This document shows positions 25,608 to 36,625 of a stretch of 64,000 nucleotides of DNA, in pieces. The stretch lies in assembly GCF_019097595.1 (NCBI RefSeq), contig NC_080711.1, positions 17,558,928 through 17,622,927 of the forward strand, read 5' to 3'. The translations under genes and the position numbers were made by a program. The DNA comes from Hemibagrus wyckioides (taxonomy: Eukaryota; Chordata; Actinopteri; Siluriformes; Bagridae). The notes beneath the pieces were generated by a model, which ran no database searches, was not told the origin of the DNA, and worked only from the letters and a program-made list of their open reading frames with translations. Position 1 is the first letter of the stretch. Each line of letters opens with the position of its first letter.

Positions 25608-28030
25608 GGCTGATTATTCACTTTTTAAGTAAAAACTAATAAAGCATTAAGACTAATTATGTTGAATCATTTCACTTTTTTTTTACTCCAAAACTGAATC
25701 AAATTTAAAATTGAATAGAGAAAGATGGCAAAAAGCAACATTACAGAAGTGCAAAAAAAAAAATCCCAGACCATTGATTTATAGATAGCAGGACAATATT
25801 AGTCCAATTAACAGCATATATCCAATATAATGCAATTCATAGCATGTTTAATCTTGTGAGCTTTTTCATTCACTACAAAATCAAGAGCTGGAAACCTAAA
25901 GCACCTAGTGATTCTCTTATCAAAGAATTAGTTTTCCAAAGCATTGGGTTAAATTTGCATTTCTGTAGGATATTTGAGAATGGTATCTTTCTTCTTTTTT
26001 TTTCTTTGGTAAAAATTTTTTTCTCACTAATTGCCTTTCTGTAATATGGTGCAGAAACGGTTCAGTGACAGAAGAAGACAGCGTAAGTGCTTAATTTCAT
26101 CATCAGCCATCCAATCCAATGGAGGTATTTCTTGCTGCCGCCTCACCCCCCTCTTTCTGCCCTCACCCTCCTTTCCATCCTCAGGGGAAATAAATCCAAG
26201 TCAGAGATGCCCAACCTATTATGCTGGACTGCCAGTCATAACAGCCATCCCCTCACCATCTCTCTCTCTCACTCACTCACACACACACAAAGACATGTAC
26301 ATGCCACACACTAAATCACTGCCTCAGTCAGACTCCTTTATCCAGCCTTATAATATTCCACATGGGCTGTTTTAACACCACTAGATGATCTACTGTTGTT
26401 GTTTAGTATTTACTTTATTTTCAAGCAGTACAATACAGTCTATTATACACATACAAAAACTACTAGTGACTACCTATCAGTAACTTGTCTGTACTATTCC
26501 AGTTGAGCCTCACACAGGGTCTCAAATTATTATAGGAACACATGCTTATTAGAAGACTGTCTGTTGCTGCTTCCTGTTTTTATGCCAAGAGTTTCAAGTC
26601 AGTGCACAGACAGTAAACAGAAAGACTGCACATGCTGTCAGTCAGCTCCTGATACATACTATTAAATAGGCTATGGATGTGTCAGTGAAACAGGTTTCAA
26701 TAAAATAGCCCCAATAGTGCACAAAATCTAGTGCTGTTTCAAACACTGTATGCTGTATGAATCTAGACTCTGGGCTAAAAAGAAATCAGCCCCAACCTCA
26801 GTGAAGTGTTGCTTACAGCTATTGGTGGTGCTATTGTTTCTGGTTTCCACAGCAGTCCAGAAAAAAAGCCATTGTTAACATCAAATACGATCCTTTTTAA
26901 AGGTATCTTTTCCTTAAAGGACAAGGGGGGCTTAGCCCATTTGTACCAGTCGGCTCTGTGAACTACAAAAGCAACAGGAAAATCTCTACTGGCTTATACA
27001 TAAACAACATCCTTATTGAGTCAAGTGACTGCCAAAGCACAAGCACTGATACAGTTTATGGTGAGCTTTTAACTTGTTGCCTCAAGGCCAAATGTTATGT
27101 GCTTTGTAGTGACTAAATCTCATACATCTTTCCTCTGACTGCTGTTGACCTTAATCAATAGAGAGGAGGGAGATTCCCACTTAATTCAGCAGTTGGGGTC
27201 AAGCCTCTTTCCTGAGGTGACATTTAACAGTCTGCTGCAGCTTGGGCTTCAGAGCTGCAAAGTCAATGCAGATGAATTATAGATCTGAATTACGATGACA
27301 GACAAGATTAATTACCATAAGCTCCCTGCCCCTATACCTGCGGGATGAGTAATTGTGTTTGTTTCATTTATAGAAGGGCTATAATCCATATGCAGATGAT
27401 ATGAGGACAGATTGTTACTTAATAATTGGTCTCCTGAAGATCTGTCACCTGGTCTTTTACCCACAGCCCTATGTCCTTTAACTAACCTGAGTAATCTTTT
27501 CTCATTTCCCTTGGCTAATTTGTATAGTCTGACTGTCAAAGGTTGAAGACAGGGCTAGTAAGATGTATCCTTCTTAGTTGTTGGGCTGTGCTCTTACTAT
27601 ATTTTGAATGGTTGTGTATTGACCAATTTATCCCTAACATTTGTCCTAAATTTAATTCTATTCTATATCAGCTATCAAGTCATCATGTATGTTTATACCA
27701 CATTCTGGTTGATCAGAAGGTGTTCTGATTTTCTTTAACAGCCTACATCTGAAAGCATTGTTTAAATCACAGGTCAAATGAAAGGCTCTCTTTCTAATAT
27801 GATATTGTTTCGCTAGTAACAAGTCATTGACAGTGCCTCCACATATTCTAATGCTAGTAATCTAATGCTAGTAGAAATGTGAACAAAATTCTTTCAAATG
27901 GTGTTGGTTTCTGTAAAGAGATGTTTATTTACTTAACATTTATGGATAGAGTCTACCATGTTTTTTCTAGTTTCTCTGTAACCTGACAAGCGACAAGAAC
28001 AAAAAGATAGACTTTACTTATTAACAGTCA
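25010..28030. other. Intergenic DNA upstream of the tnrc6c promoter
   Basis: Holds (GA)n at 25577-25604. A high-complexity block at about 27110-27530 contains GATTAATTACC and is a candidate conserved element. A copy of the CTGATTGGTCAGAAGG-type repeat end lies near 27701-27750. No gene was recognised on either strand. Confidence 0.4.
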
Positions 28031-28034
28031 ATTC

Positions 28035-28325
28035 TCAAGGATGATGAGTTGGAAGCAGGAAAAAATGGGCAAGTGTAAGGATCTGAACTGTTTGGATCTT
28101 TGACAAGGTCCAAATTGCGATTGCTAGAGGAATGGGTGACGGGATCTATAAAATGGGGTGGGGTGTTCCCAGTATGTACCAAAAACTGAGTGGAAGAAGG
28201 TGGCCTGGTCATATTAGTCACATTTTCTATTACATCATGTGGTACATCGCGTACCAGAGAGAGACAGCACCAGGATGCACCATGGGAAGAAGACAAGAGT
28301 GATGCTTGAAGAGGCAGTGTGATGG
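28035..28325 (+). mobile_element. Tc1-like remnant, family E fragment
   Basis: The stretch AAATGGGCAAGTGTAAGGAT...TTTGACAAGGTCCAAATTGC...GATTGCTAGAGGAATGGGTG matches, with divergence, the transposase start of the family E copies at 42634-43173 and 54715-55919. It then jumps to an internal piece (GAAGAAGGTGGCCTGGTCAT, GATGCACCATGGGAAGAAGA) that those copies have lost. Ends are missing and the frame is broken. Confidence 0.75.
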
Positions 28326-28369
28326 GCAATGTTCAGCTGGAAATCCTTGGATCCTGGCATTTATTTGTC

Positions 28370-28570
28370 TGTGTGGGTTTCCTCTGGGTTCTGTGGTTTC
28401 TACCCACTACCCAAAACTTGCCAGTAGGTGGACTCCCTCAGATAAGTTACCCTTAGGTGTGGATGAGTAAGTGTTTGTTTGTGTGGTGCCCTGCAGTGAC
28501 CTGGTGTCCCATTCAGGGTGTTTTATTCCTGCCTCAGATTCAGAGTTCCTGGCTCTGGATGCACCGCAGT
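28370..28570 (-). repeat. Family B copy (reverse)
   Basis: GTGTGGGTTTCCTCTGGGTT, then CCCTGCAGTGACCTGGTGTC and CATTCAGGGTG follow the complement of family B. It ends only about 200 bp before the CpG-rich promoter. Confidence 0.65.
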
Positions 28571-28855
28571 TACAAAGAATGAGAGAGTGAAATAATTGAG
28601 AGTAATTACAGTGAACCTATTCCAATGTCGAAACTGCGTCCCCTGCTGGTGAACACATTTCGGTTTTTGTGGTAATATGCCCAAAATAGAAGCTGGAGTT
28701 GTGGTTATTGCACTCTGGAATTGCTCGGGAGGAAATAAACGTCTCAGTGTTTGTCAAAACAGGAGGTCAACGGCCTATATACAGGAGAGACAAACATAAC
28801 AACGAGGACGAAAGCGAGATGCACTGTGAAGGCTCAGCAGGAGCTAGTAAACCCC

Positions 28856-28869
28856 GTTACCATAGTAAC
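28856..28869. promoter_or_regulatory. RFX-type X-box
   Basis: GTTACCATAGTAAC fits the RFX consensus GTNRCC-NN-RGYAAC completely, with a two-base spacer. It lies at the upstream edge of the CpG island. RFX factors are known for ciliary and other gene control; binding here is inference. Confidence 0.6.
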
Positions 28870-28959
28870 GAGAAGGCGGGACCACTTTTTAGGCTTGCTT
28901 GCGCCGAGCGGCCACGTGACACGGCGCTGGGGAATGGGGCACTTCCTGTTTGCACTGAG

Positions 28960-29547
28960 CTGCTGTTGTCAGTTTCAACAAAATGGCTGCTGGAGGACCG
29001 CAAACGAAAGCCCAGTAAACGCCTTATGTCACTACAGAGCAATTTAAATGGACATCTCGGAGGTTCTTTCCACTCAGAGCACGTACTCATGTCGACTCGT
29101 TTGCACGCGTGTTAGCGAGATGAATGCACGCTGAAAACATTTCCCCCCCCGTTTTGCACTTTTATCGCCTGGTGGAGATGAACACGTCATTGAAAAGGCG
29201 CAAAGCGCGCGCTGTGGCGGTGTAGCTGCTGCACGCGCCGAACGCAAACGCTGAGGCTGCGCTGAGGTATTCGTTTGCGTGCTCAAAAGCAAAAACTCTC
29301 GTGTCCTCTGTTTGCACTGGTTGTTTTTTTGTTTTGTTTTGTTTTTTTGTTTTCTGCAAAAAAAAATATCTCGGACTGAATTCCTGAACTGGAAAAGCCA
29401 AGCTAGCTATTTGACTGCAGTGTTTAAATTGGAGCGTATTGCGAGCTGCGCCAGAGTCGCCGGAGTGTCAGTGCGGGTGTAGAGCACATCCCCGGGCCAG
29501 GAAACCCTTTCAGCAGAAAACCGCCATTGCTGGACGTGTGATGTAAG
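28960..29547 (+). other. tnrc6c: Probable non-coding first exon (5'UTR) of tnrc6c
   Basis: The left end is approximate, set from the YY1 and ETS motifs. The right end is set by the donor AAG|GTAAGG at 29547/29548. Spliced directly to 43787, the frame that leads into the coding ATG is open back to a TAG at 29480-29482 without any ATG, which supports initiation at 43827. The exon carries several short uORFs: 28983-29018, 29089-29115, 29120-29134, 29178-29225 and 29541-29546. Additional small 5' exons inside intron 1 cannot be excluded. Confidence 0.55.
29541..29546 (+). promoter_or_regulatory. Start-stop uORF (ATG TAA) at the exon 1 end
   Basis: An ATG with G at -3 is followed at once by TAA, one base before the donor. 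In the spliced leader it would lie 41 nt upstream of the coding ATG (if exon 1 joins 43787). Minimal start-stop elements are known to stall ribosomes in other mRNAs; action here is inferred. Confidence 0.45.
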
Positions 29548-32465
29548 GTAAGGATTTGGGGGATCCTAAAACTGGCATATTTCCATGTTTCAACTCTATA
29601 GGGATTAGCGATTTCATTTTTAAAAAAGCCATTTCAAGTGCGGGTGCGCGTGCTGCATTTTTTGTTGGATTTACCTACCAAATAAACCAGTGGTTAAAAT
29701 GTTGCTTTGGGATGAAGAATGTTTGACAGCCTGTGCGTGGACATTAAAAAAACAACTTTAAACAGACTAGTCTGTAGTGTTTATAGCATGGATTTGTTCT
29801 TAGGAATGGATAGATTTGGGACAAGCATGCTTGAGTGTTTTGCCGTCTCGTTTGTCAACATCCAGTTCAATGCACTCTATTATTTATTATATTCAGTGCG
29901 CGAGGCCACGTTGTAAAATTCGCTCTTCTCTTCTGGGTGAGCATGTCTTTTACACATTCACTATTCACTCTGCTGCAGAGGAAAACACGAGATGCTAAAA
30001 TAAACCTTTACAGGCTGGTTTGACTTGATTATCTTTTGATTATCTCTGGTGCCCCGGTTGTGGCTTACGTCATCATTTCTCCTCAGACGTCACAACTGTA
30101 AACACATTAGAAAAATGCAAATAAAAGATCCAGCATGATGTAAATACTGCATCCATACTGAGAGATAAATACACCAGGTGAGACACTGCATGAGAATTTA
30201 GTTTTAAAACCTCAGAAAGCACTTCTGAGAATGTTGAAAAAATATTTTAATTTTTTTTTTAAATGTACGATTGTCTACGCAAATTAGTCTTCATCTATTT
30301 TCAATATTCAATAAATATCTAAAAAAAAAATCTAGTCAAAATTTATTGCACTGAAGAGATTTTTTGGGCAATTTTTGTGGACAATTTTATACCATGTAAT
30401 TTTTACTATTATTGTATTTTTTCCGTCAGTAAATCATATATATAGTTAGTAATATTTTACACATCTGTGAAATTTTATCCTGATTATGATCACAAAGGAA
30501 TATGTAAAACGTCATGAGCAGGTCATGAGAGATTTGGGTTTGAAAGCCTTGATTTTGAGGACAGAATTTGATTACGAATGCAATTTTGTGTCTTTACACA
30601 CCAGTAAGTGTGGTTAGAATGGTTTAGAAAGGAAATTGTCATGTAGAATACTGTGCAAAATGTCTTGCGCACATTCAAAGAAATGCTTTGAAGCAAAAAT
30701 GCCTTTAAAAAAAATTTCAATTGAATGTTTCTCCTTCCGTCAAAAATCTGTTGAGCAATAATTCTTAATCATCTAAATGTTCAGCATTAATTAAAAAATA
30801 ATAATAATAATAATAATAAAAATGTAGTCTCAGGCACACTTGGAAGTATTTTAAGGATATTAGCTGGAAATTGTCAGGAAAAATCTTGGTGAAAGTTATT
30901 TATTTATTTATTTAAAATATTTTTTGCTCTTACAAAATCCTTCATTCTTTTTTTTTGTTTTGTTTGAAAAGTGATCCATTACATAACATGTTGATTTCTT
31001 TACTGACATACAAACATTTTTCTCACATATTTTTTTGTTTGTTCAGAAATGTAAACTGTTTTTGTTTTTTTTGTTTTTTTTTTAATCGATTGAGTAATAC
31101 AGAATTGAGATTTATCAACATTTGTACTAAAACAAAACAAAAGTCTTAGACAGTATTGCACTGTACTTTATGCCACATTGACACGTATATATCAGGAAAC
31201 AAGCTTTTTAGAGATACATGATTTGATGGGAGTTTTTTTTAGCTTCAGACAATATAAAGTCAAAATTGGCGAAAATCTGTGAAATGAACTTGGTTCTGTT
31301 GAGCTTTGACGTTTGTTTTATTACGACGTAAGATGTGTTGAAGGCATTTCTGCCTGTGGTGTCTTATGTTAAAATAAGGGCAGTGCTTCTCAAAATCTGG
31401 TTCATATCTTTCATATTGTTGCAGCGTCATCTAATGTTCTTACAGTTCTTATAGTAAAACGAATCGGAGTCAAAATGAATCAAAGTGATTGTGATTCTGA
31501 CTCTTTTTTAGTCTGGTCACATGGTTTGAATTTAGATCTTAATAACACCAAACCAAGTAAGTTGATAAATAATGTCAGTCAGGATCTAGAAAGCTCAGGA
31601 GGTCTAATAAACATCCAAAATATTCTAAGGATCATGAAATAAATACCTACTGAAGGATTTCCATTGATTCTAATTTCCAGTTAAAGCGGTACTTGGCTAG
31701 TTTCAGAACCACTGTTATTGTGGTTAGTTAAATGTTTGGCTGCATTTGGTATTAAATTAGTTACAGACACACTGGTAGGGGTGTATATACACACACACAC
31801 ACGCACATATTTTAAACACTAGTTCACTAGTTACAGAGAAGGACTGGGTGCAGTCCTGCTGCCAGGATCAGCTGATTGTGAGATGTAAGATTTTATCTGC
31901 ACTGATTGTTTCCCTCTCACTGTTATTTACTTGTGGCTGGTGTGGGCTTCATAGATGCCTTGTGGGAAACGTATACAGGACTCTGTACAAGCTGCTGACG
32001 TGCCTGTTCCCTGCGCGAGCCCCCCTGGCCTCACGGTTGGCTAGCGTGGCACAGTAGTTGCTAATTTTGGAGTGCAGATTCGGCCCCCTCGCAGGATCAG
32101 GGCCCTCTTGTCAGCGTGCAAGCATATTAGAGAAACGGTGTATTCTCTGGCAGTGTAAGAGGCTATTGGGAGAGCCAGACAAAAAAAGAGGCCACATAAT
32201 GCTCAGATTACCATACAACACGCTTTCACCGCATGCTCTTACACAGCCTTAACAGCCGTGTTGTGACCATGTGCACTGTCCTGAGCTTAATACATCTGAA
32301 CATTGCAGTTTGAAAAGAACAACAAAAAAAAAAATCTGATCCTGTTGCTGACCAGGCAAAGACAGATGTGAAGGGCAGTCGCTGGCAGAGACTCTTCTTT
32401 AGAGGTCTCCGGTGTGACAGTTTAGATGGAAAAGCTGAAGAAAAGCACAGTATGCTGCAAGTACA
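29548..32465 (+). other. tnrc6c: Intron 1, proximal part
   Basis: AT-rich with many T and A homopolymers, an (AAT)n patch at 30796-30819 and (CA)n at 31789-31803. The stretch at about 31840-32260 is higher in GC, free of visible repeats and crossed by two consecutive plus frames of 69 and 64 codons. I recognise no protein in it and regard it as possible conserved non-coding DNA. Confidence 0.5.
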
Positions 32466-32469
32466 TAAG

Positions 32470-32912
32470 ATGAGTCCCAGATCTCATACTTTCGCACTGC
32501 GCTGTGAAATTTTGTCATATAACTAGTGTGAGTAGTGTCTTTACTGTAAAAATTCTAGCAAGAAGTGCACTTCAAATATCAGTTTGCTTATTTAACTGAA
32601 AAAGAAACAAGTGTGGAATGTTGGACACTTCATGCACTCGCAGCGCTGCTTATGTAGTGGAAGAGGAGTGGAGCTACCAGGTGCTCATGCTGGATGAGGA
32701 AAAAATTAAGGATACTTTACAACACATTGGTGGAAAGGACGTCTTGCAAAAAAAAAAAAAATCATTGTGTGAGGGTTTGACTTCATTTGTCACAGACTTA
32801 GAAAATGTTTATACTTGGTTAAAAAACCCCACTAGTGTTCTATTTGAGACGATAGAACACTAGATGGTAGAGTGCAAAGTATAAGTGGTAGGATGCCATT
32901 TAGGACACAGCT
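32470..32912. mobile_element. hAT-like non-autonomous element, copy 1 (tentative class)
   Basis: The left end reads GAGTCCCAGATCTCATACTT; the right end, on the complement, gives GTCCTAAATGGCATCCTACC...CTTATACTTTGCAC, a diverged inverted end. The middle (GTGGAATGTTGGACACTTCA, GTGGAAGAGGAGTGGAGCTA) recurs at 49340-49790. The family looks like a small DNA transposon; assignment to hAT is from general resemblance only. Confidence 0.55.
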
Positions 32913-34500
32913 TTAGTTTCTGAAGTTCTTTTACTATGAGGTGGGACTAGTATGAAGGACAAAGAAAGACCACAGAATTTATACAGCATTAAAAAGCCTC
33001 GTCTTGCATATCATGTGATCTGTTCAAGCGTTTATTAGCTCTGATCCTAGTGAAAGCAGACAGTGGTTTGGAGCTAGCAGGGAAGGAAAAAAAACAAACA
33101 AGCATGGCTGTAGTTGAAAACGTTCCCTCTCGAGCTTTATGTATATAACGCTATATTGGGATGTTCGCGGCTGGATAAATAACAAAACATACACAACACT
33201 GCTTTATTATGTATATTAAAAAAAAAGATTAAAGTACAGAAAAGCGAGTTCTGCCCAGTGCTGCACATAGCTCCTGATTTGCTAAGCTTACTGATTTATT
33301 ATAATATATTTATAAAAAACATACTCTGCCTATATTTATTTGACAGTAATATGCTCTAGTCATAAACGGTAAACAATCTTCTCGAGCGTCTCCGAGACGA
33401 CGACGACCAAAACGAAACTGAAACAGAGATGACGTGAGCCGGTGATTGGCCATGTGCAGTGTTCATTGAAGCTCTATAGACAGAAAATGACACTGACGTT
33501 TTCACGTCGTTCAAGCCTGTCGCTTTTGTCACATGATATTGATAAGTAATTTTCCAGTAGCAGTATATCAGTGTACATGAATTTCCTCATATCCACCAGT
33601 ATACCAAAATCTTTCATTTACACTGACCGGTCAATTCGTTGTTTTTTTTTGTTTGTTTTTTTTTATTCTGATGCACCCCCCTCAGGACATCTTGTTTTGT
33701 GTGTCTGTTGTTGACTTTGTGAATTGTTTAGCATATGGAAATCACATCTAAATCTTTGTGGGTGGGGCTAAACAGCTGAAAAAGCTGACCATGGGAAATG
33801 ACCCATACTCCCACTATTTAAATTCATGTATAAAAATCTCAGAAACTGAAAAACCTGGCTGTTGAATCGAACCCAGTAATCAGTTAGAGATCACTCGTTC
33901 TCCTCAACTGTTATTTACGATTTGTTTTGCTTGTTGACGGTAAGCACATAAAACCTCACATCTTGCAGAGCATGTTTTCCTTATGGTCCAAGTTTATGCT
34001 CCAGAAATAAACATGGAATGGGATATAAAGGGGGAAAAAAACAATTCTGTTGTTTATGGCATTATTTTACAGCTTTTATGACCAAGTGTCCACTGCAATA
34101 GAAAAGATAATAATAATAATGTTAAATAAAATAATTTCAATTTCTTTTTCTTTTAAATATTAAGCCTTGTTTTTGTTTTTTTCTTTGGGTGTTTTCCAGC
34201 TAGGATATTTTTTTTTCCATCATTGGACCATAATTCAGGTCTGAAAGGGTTAATGCACTTCTGTGTAGTGACAAAATGCTTTAGTTTTGAGGGTTTCACT
34301 CGTCACTCCCATGACTGCAGACAAAACCAGTTTCTATATTTTATGTATTTTCTTTCTTTAAAAATTTTTTTTATAGAGGTTTATAGAGAGATAAATGATT
34401 TTTTTTTACCCCTTCCTACAGTGAACCCCCCCCCAAAGCATCACCCCACCCCCAGACAAACAGTGAATAAATGAATAGATTGAAATTAAGAAGACATAAT
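32913..34500 (+). other. tnrc6c: Intron 1, unassigned
   Basis: A CpG-containing patch at about 33380-33520 (CTCGAGCGTCTCCGAGACGA, CACTGACGTTTTCACGTCGT) stands out from AT-rich DNA. The latter includes an ACGTNNNNACGT-like near-palindrome. Homopurine and poly-C runs lie near 34425-34455. No coding exon seen. Confidence 0.4.
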
Positions 34501-34504
34501 TAAT

Positions 34505-34514
34505 GATAGATAGA

Positions 34515-34582
<68 letters not shown>
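34505..34582. repeat. (GATA)n(GACA)n compound microsatellite
   Basis: Seven GATA units switch directly to about eleven GACA units, ending in GATA. Such arrays (Bkm-type simple repeats) are known to accumulate on sex chromosomes of several vertebrates, but single loci are common everywhere. Confidence 0.95.
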
Positions 34583-34720
34583 TAACGAGTGAAAGTCAAT
34601 GAAACAAGGTTAAAGAACACCGTGTCTTGACCTTAGGTGTTAACAACACAGAGAAGCCCCAGCGAGAAAGGGACCCCCGCTTTAACTAACACAATGCTCA
34701 ACATTCATTTATTGAAGGGA

Positions 34721-34780
34721 GGTTCTGCATGTACGGTCATTTTCTTCTACGGTCTCAAAATGACCGTACATGCAGAAACC
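34721..34780. repeat. Near-perfect 23-bp inverted repeat (hairpin)
   Basis: The left arm at 34721-34743 pairs with the right arm at 34757-34780 around a 13-nt loop, with only a one-base bulge. The core arm reads CTGCATGTACGGTCATTTT. Flanks do not extend the pairing, so the stem is shorter than usual for a microRNA precursor. It may be a tiny foldback element or a replication-generated palindrome. Confidence 0.85.
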
Positions 34781-36120
34781 ATAGCTAGAGTCTGGACTCT
34801 TCAAGAAAACCGTCCGTTTCAGCTTATATGTGTACTGCACTTGTGAGGTTTTGGTTTGACTCAGCCATTGTGCGTGGAACACAATCGAGACGGTTGAAGG
34901 CAAAACCATATGAGAACATCCGCATCCGAAGTACGTGGACACGGTAACGTAGTGTGTGCAGACGCTCTCACCCGCTACACCACCACACTATGACACAAGC
35001 ACAAACATCCTGCTGCCAACACTTTCCTCTGAGACAAACTGAACGCGTTTCATCTTCACACCCGCACTTTAACCTTCCTCAGATTAGCCAGCTCGCAGAA
35101 ATAAAACACAAGGTGAGATTCCCGGAATTTGTTTATTCCATGCTGGAAGGACGCAGTTGCAGGTTTTGCGCTTGATGGTATGTGCTTGCAGTCCGGTAAG
35201 TCAGGACACTAAAGGACATTATACCTTGAGGATGCTTGTAGGGTTTTTTTCTCTAAAGTCATGTGCATGTTGCTGTTCAGTCTACACAGCAAATCAAAGA
35301 AAGAGCAAAAAAAGCAAAAGAGCAAAGACGTTTTTGTGTAAAATTTAATTTCGATAAATACTCGGCTGCCGAAGCAGTGACTGTGCTTCTTTTCAAGACT
35401 GTCTGCTTTCTCCCAAAACAACAAAAGCACATCATGACACATCACACAGCAAGACAATGACGATAAAGCTTTTTCTTTTGTTAATGGACTCATCTTCTGT
35501 TAGGAATCAGGAAAAAACGTATAAATTCCACTCTTCCATGATTGAAAGGTTTGTTTTCAAGCCTCACGAACAGACGAGGAACACACACATATGGCTTACT
35601 GCACCTGTTATACAGCACGGCTAGCGCTGCCCCTTGTCCCTGATTTCTAGTCTATAGCTGTCTAACCTCTTGACTTTTCAGTGTCACAAAGAGGTCGGGC
35701 TGCTGGTTACTCACCCAAATACACACTTGCTATTTTAGCCTAGACAAGCAGATTTAAACGAGTAGAGACTGAACGTAAAGCTGACTTCCTGTTGGTTAGT
35801 AGCACCAAATCTCAGCTCATGCTGCACTACACACACCAGCTGAAGTGCGACCTAGCTGACGATAGAACTGATTACTGGGTGGATTAATTCGCATGCGTGG
35901 ACACCAGACATCCTTCTCTGCTCTGTGGAAAACACAGACTATGCTGAGCACCATAAAGGCTGTGACAGAACATCAACAAACTCTCAGTGCTCACTGTGAT
36001 GAGGAGATAACACTGTGTTCAAGGTTGCAAACATGAACCCATCCAACCTGCACCATTCTACCACAAAAACCTGAGGCGTGATTTCCGGTTGACATTTTTG
36101 TCGACTGGATCTACGTTTGT
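34781..36120 (+). other. tnrc6c: Intron 1, unassigned
   Basis: Unique-looking sequence. Short frames on both strands at 34954-35493 do not resemble known proteins. No clear mobile element was identified before 36120. Confidence 0.4.
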
Positions 36121-36622
36121 GCAGATATACAGATGTATCGCTTGGTGTCGGTATGTTCTGCCACCTAGATGGTGGCACCGACTTCCGCTAGGTGTCAGAA
36201 CAGTCGAAACGCTAGCTGGCTTTAAACGGCGGATGAAGACCTGCCTCTTCCTGGAAGACAAAAGTTAGTCTGTGTGCTTTTCTTGCTTTAAACATAATCA
36301 TTCCAGCACGACAATGCTCCTGTGCACAAAGCAAGCTCCAGACAGACACGGTTTCCCAAAGACGGAGTAGAAGAACTCGAGTGGCCTTCAAAGAGCTCTG
36401 AGCTCAACCCCAAGGATGAATTTGAATACAGACTGGTTGCACCCCAGAGCTTCTTCATCCAACGTCATTGTTTTTGTAGCACAAATACGTAAACACTAAT
36501 CCCCACAGCCACGCTCCATAAACCTTCCAAGACGAGTGGAGCTTAGTATTAGAGCAAAGACTAAATCTTGAATGGGATGTAAACAGGCACATAAGGGTGT
36601 GATGGTCAGGGGAGCACAAAAT
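36120..36622 (+). mobile_element. Repeat fragment followed by a Tc1-like family A remnant
   Basis: 36180-36260 carries GTGTCAGAACAGTCGAAACG and GCGGATGAAGACCTGCCTCT, a common teleost repeat tail. From about 36297 the plus strand reads as the 3' half of a Tc1 transposase: CAGCACGACAATGCTCCTGT (QHDNAPV), GAAGAACTCGAGTGGCCTTC (EELEWP) and GAGCTCAACCCCAAGG (ELNPK). It ends in the family A end GGGTGTGATGGTCAGGGGAG. This is the sense copy that explains the antisense fragments near 2.8 and 6.3 kb. Confidence 0.75.
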
Positions 36623-36625
36623 AAT

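Larger units (their letters stand above)
28790..29560 (+). promoter_or_regulatory. tnrc6c: CpG-island promoter of the tnrc6c gene
   Basis: CpG dinucleotides, nearly absent on both sides, become frequent here. In order the block shows an RFX X-box (28856-28869), GGCGGGAC (28875-28882), an E-box CACGTGAC (28913-28920), an ETS-type ACTTCCTG (28941-28948) and a YY1-type AAAATGGC (28980-28987). YY1 sites of this form usually lie just downstream of the start of transcription, so initiation near 28.93-28.98 kb is inferred. No TATA box was found. The island ends at a strong splice donor (29548), and the first coding exon of tnrc6c is the next exon I can see downstream. No transcript evidence was available. 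Confidence 0.7.

Noticed and set aside
1..28000. Exons of an upstream neighbour such as septin9 (next to TNRC6C in mammals)
   Set aside because: No septin GTP-binding motif or other exon-like frame with splice sites was found in this part.
28699..29115. 138-codon plus-strand frame over the CpG island
   Set aside because: It crosses the promoter motifs, has no recognisable domain, and is explained by the lack of AT-rich stop codons in CpG-rich DNA.
34721..34780. A microRNA precursor
   Set aside because: Pairing stops at 23 bp and flanks do not extend it, which is short for a Drosha substrate; kept only as a hairpin.
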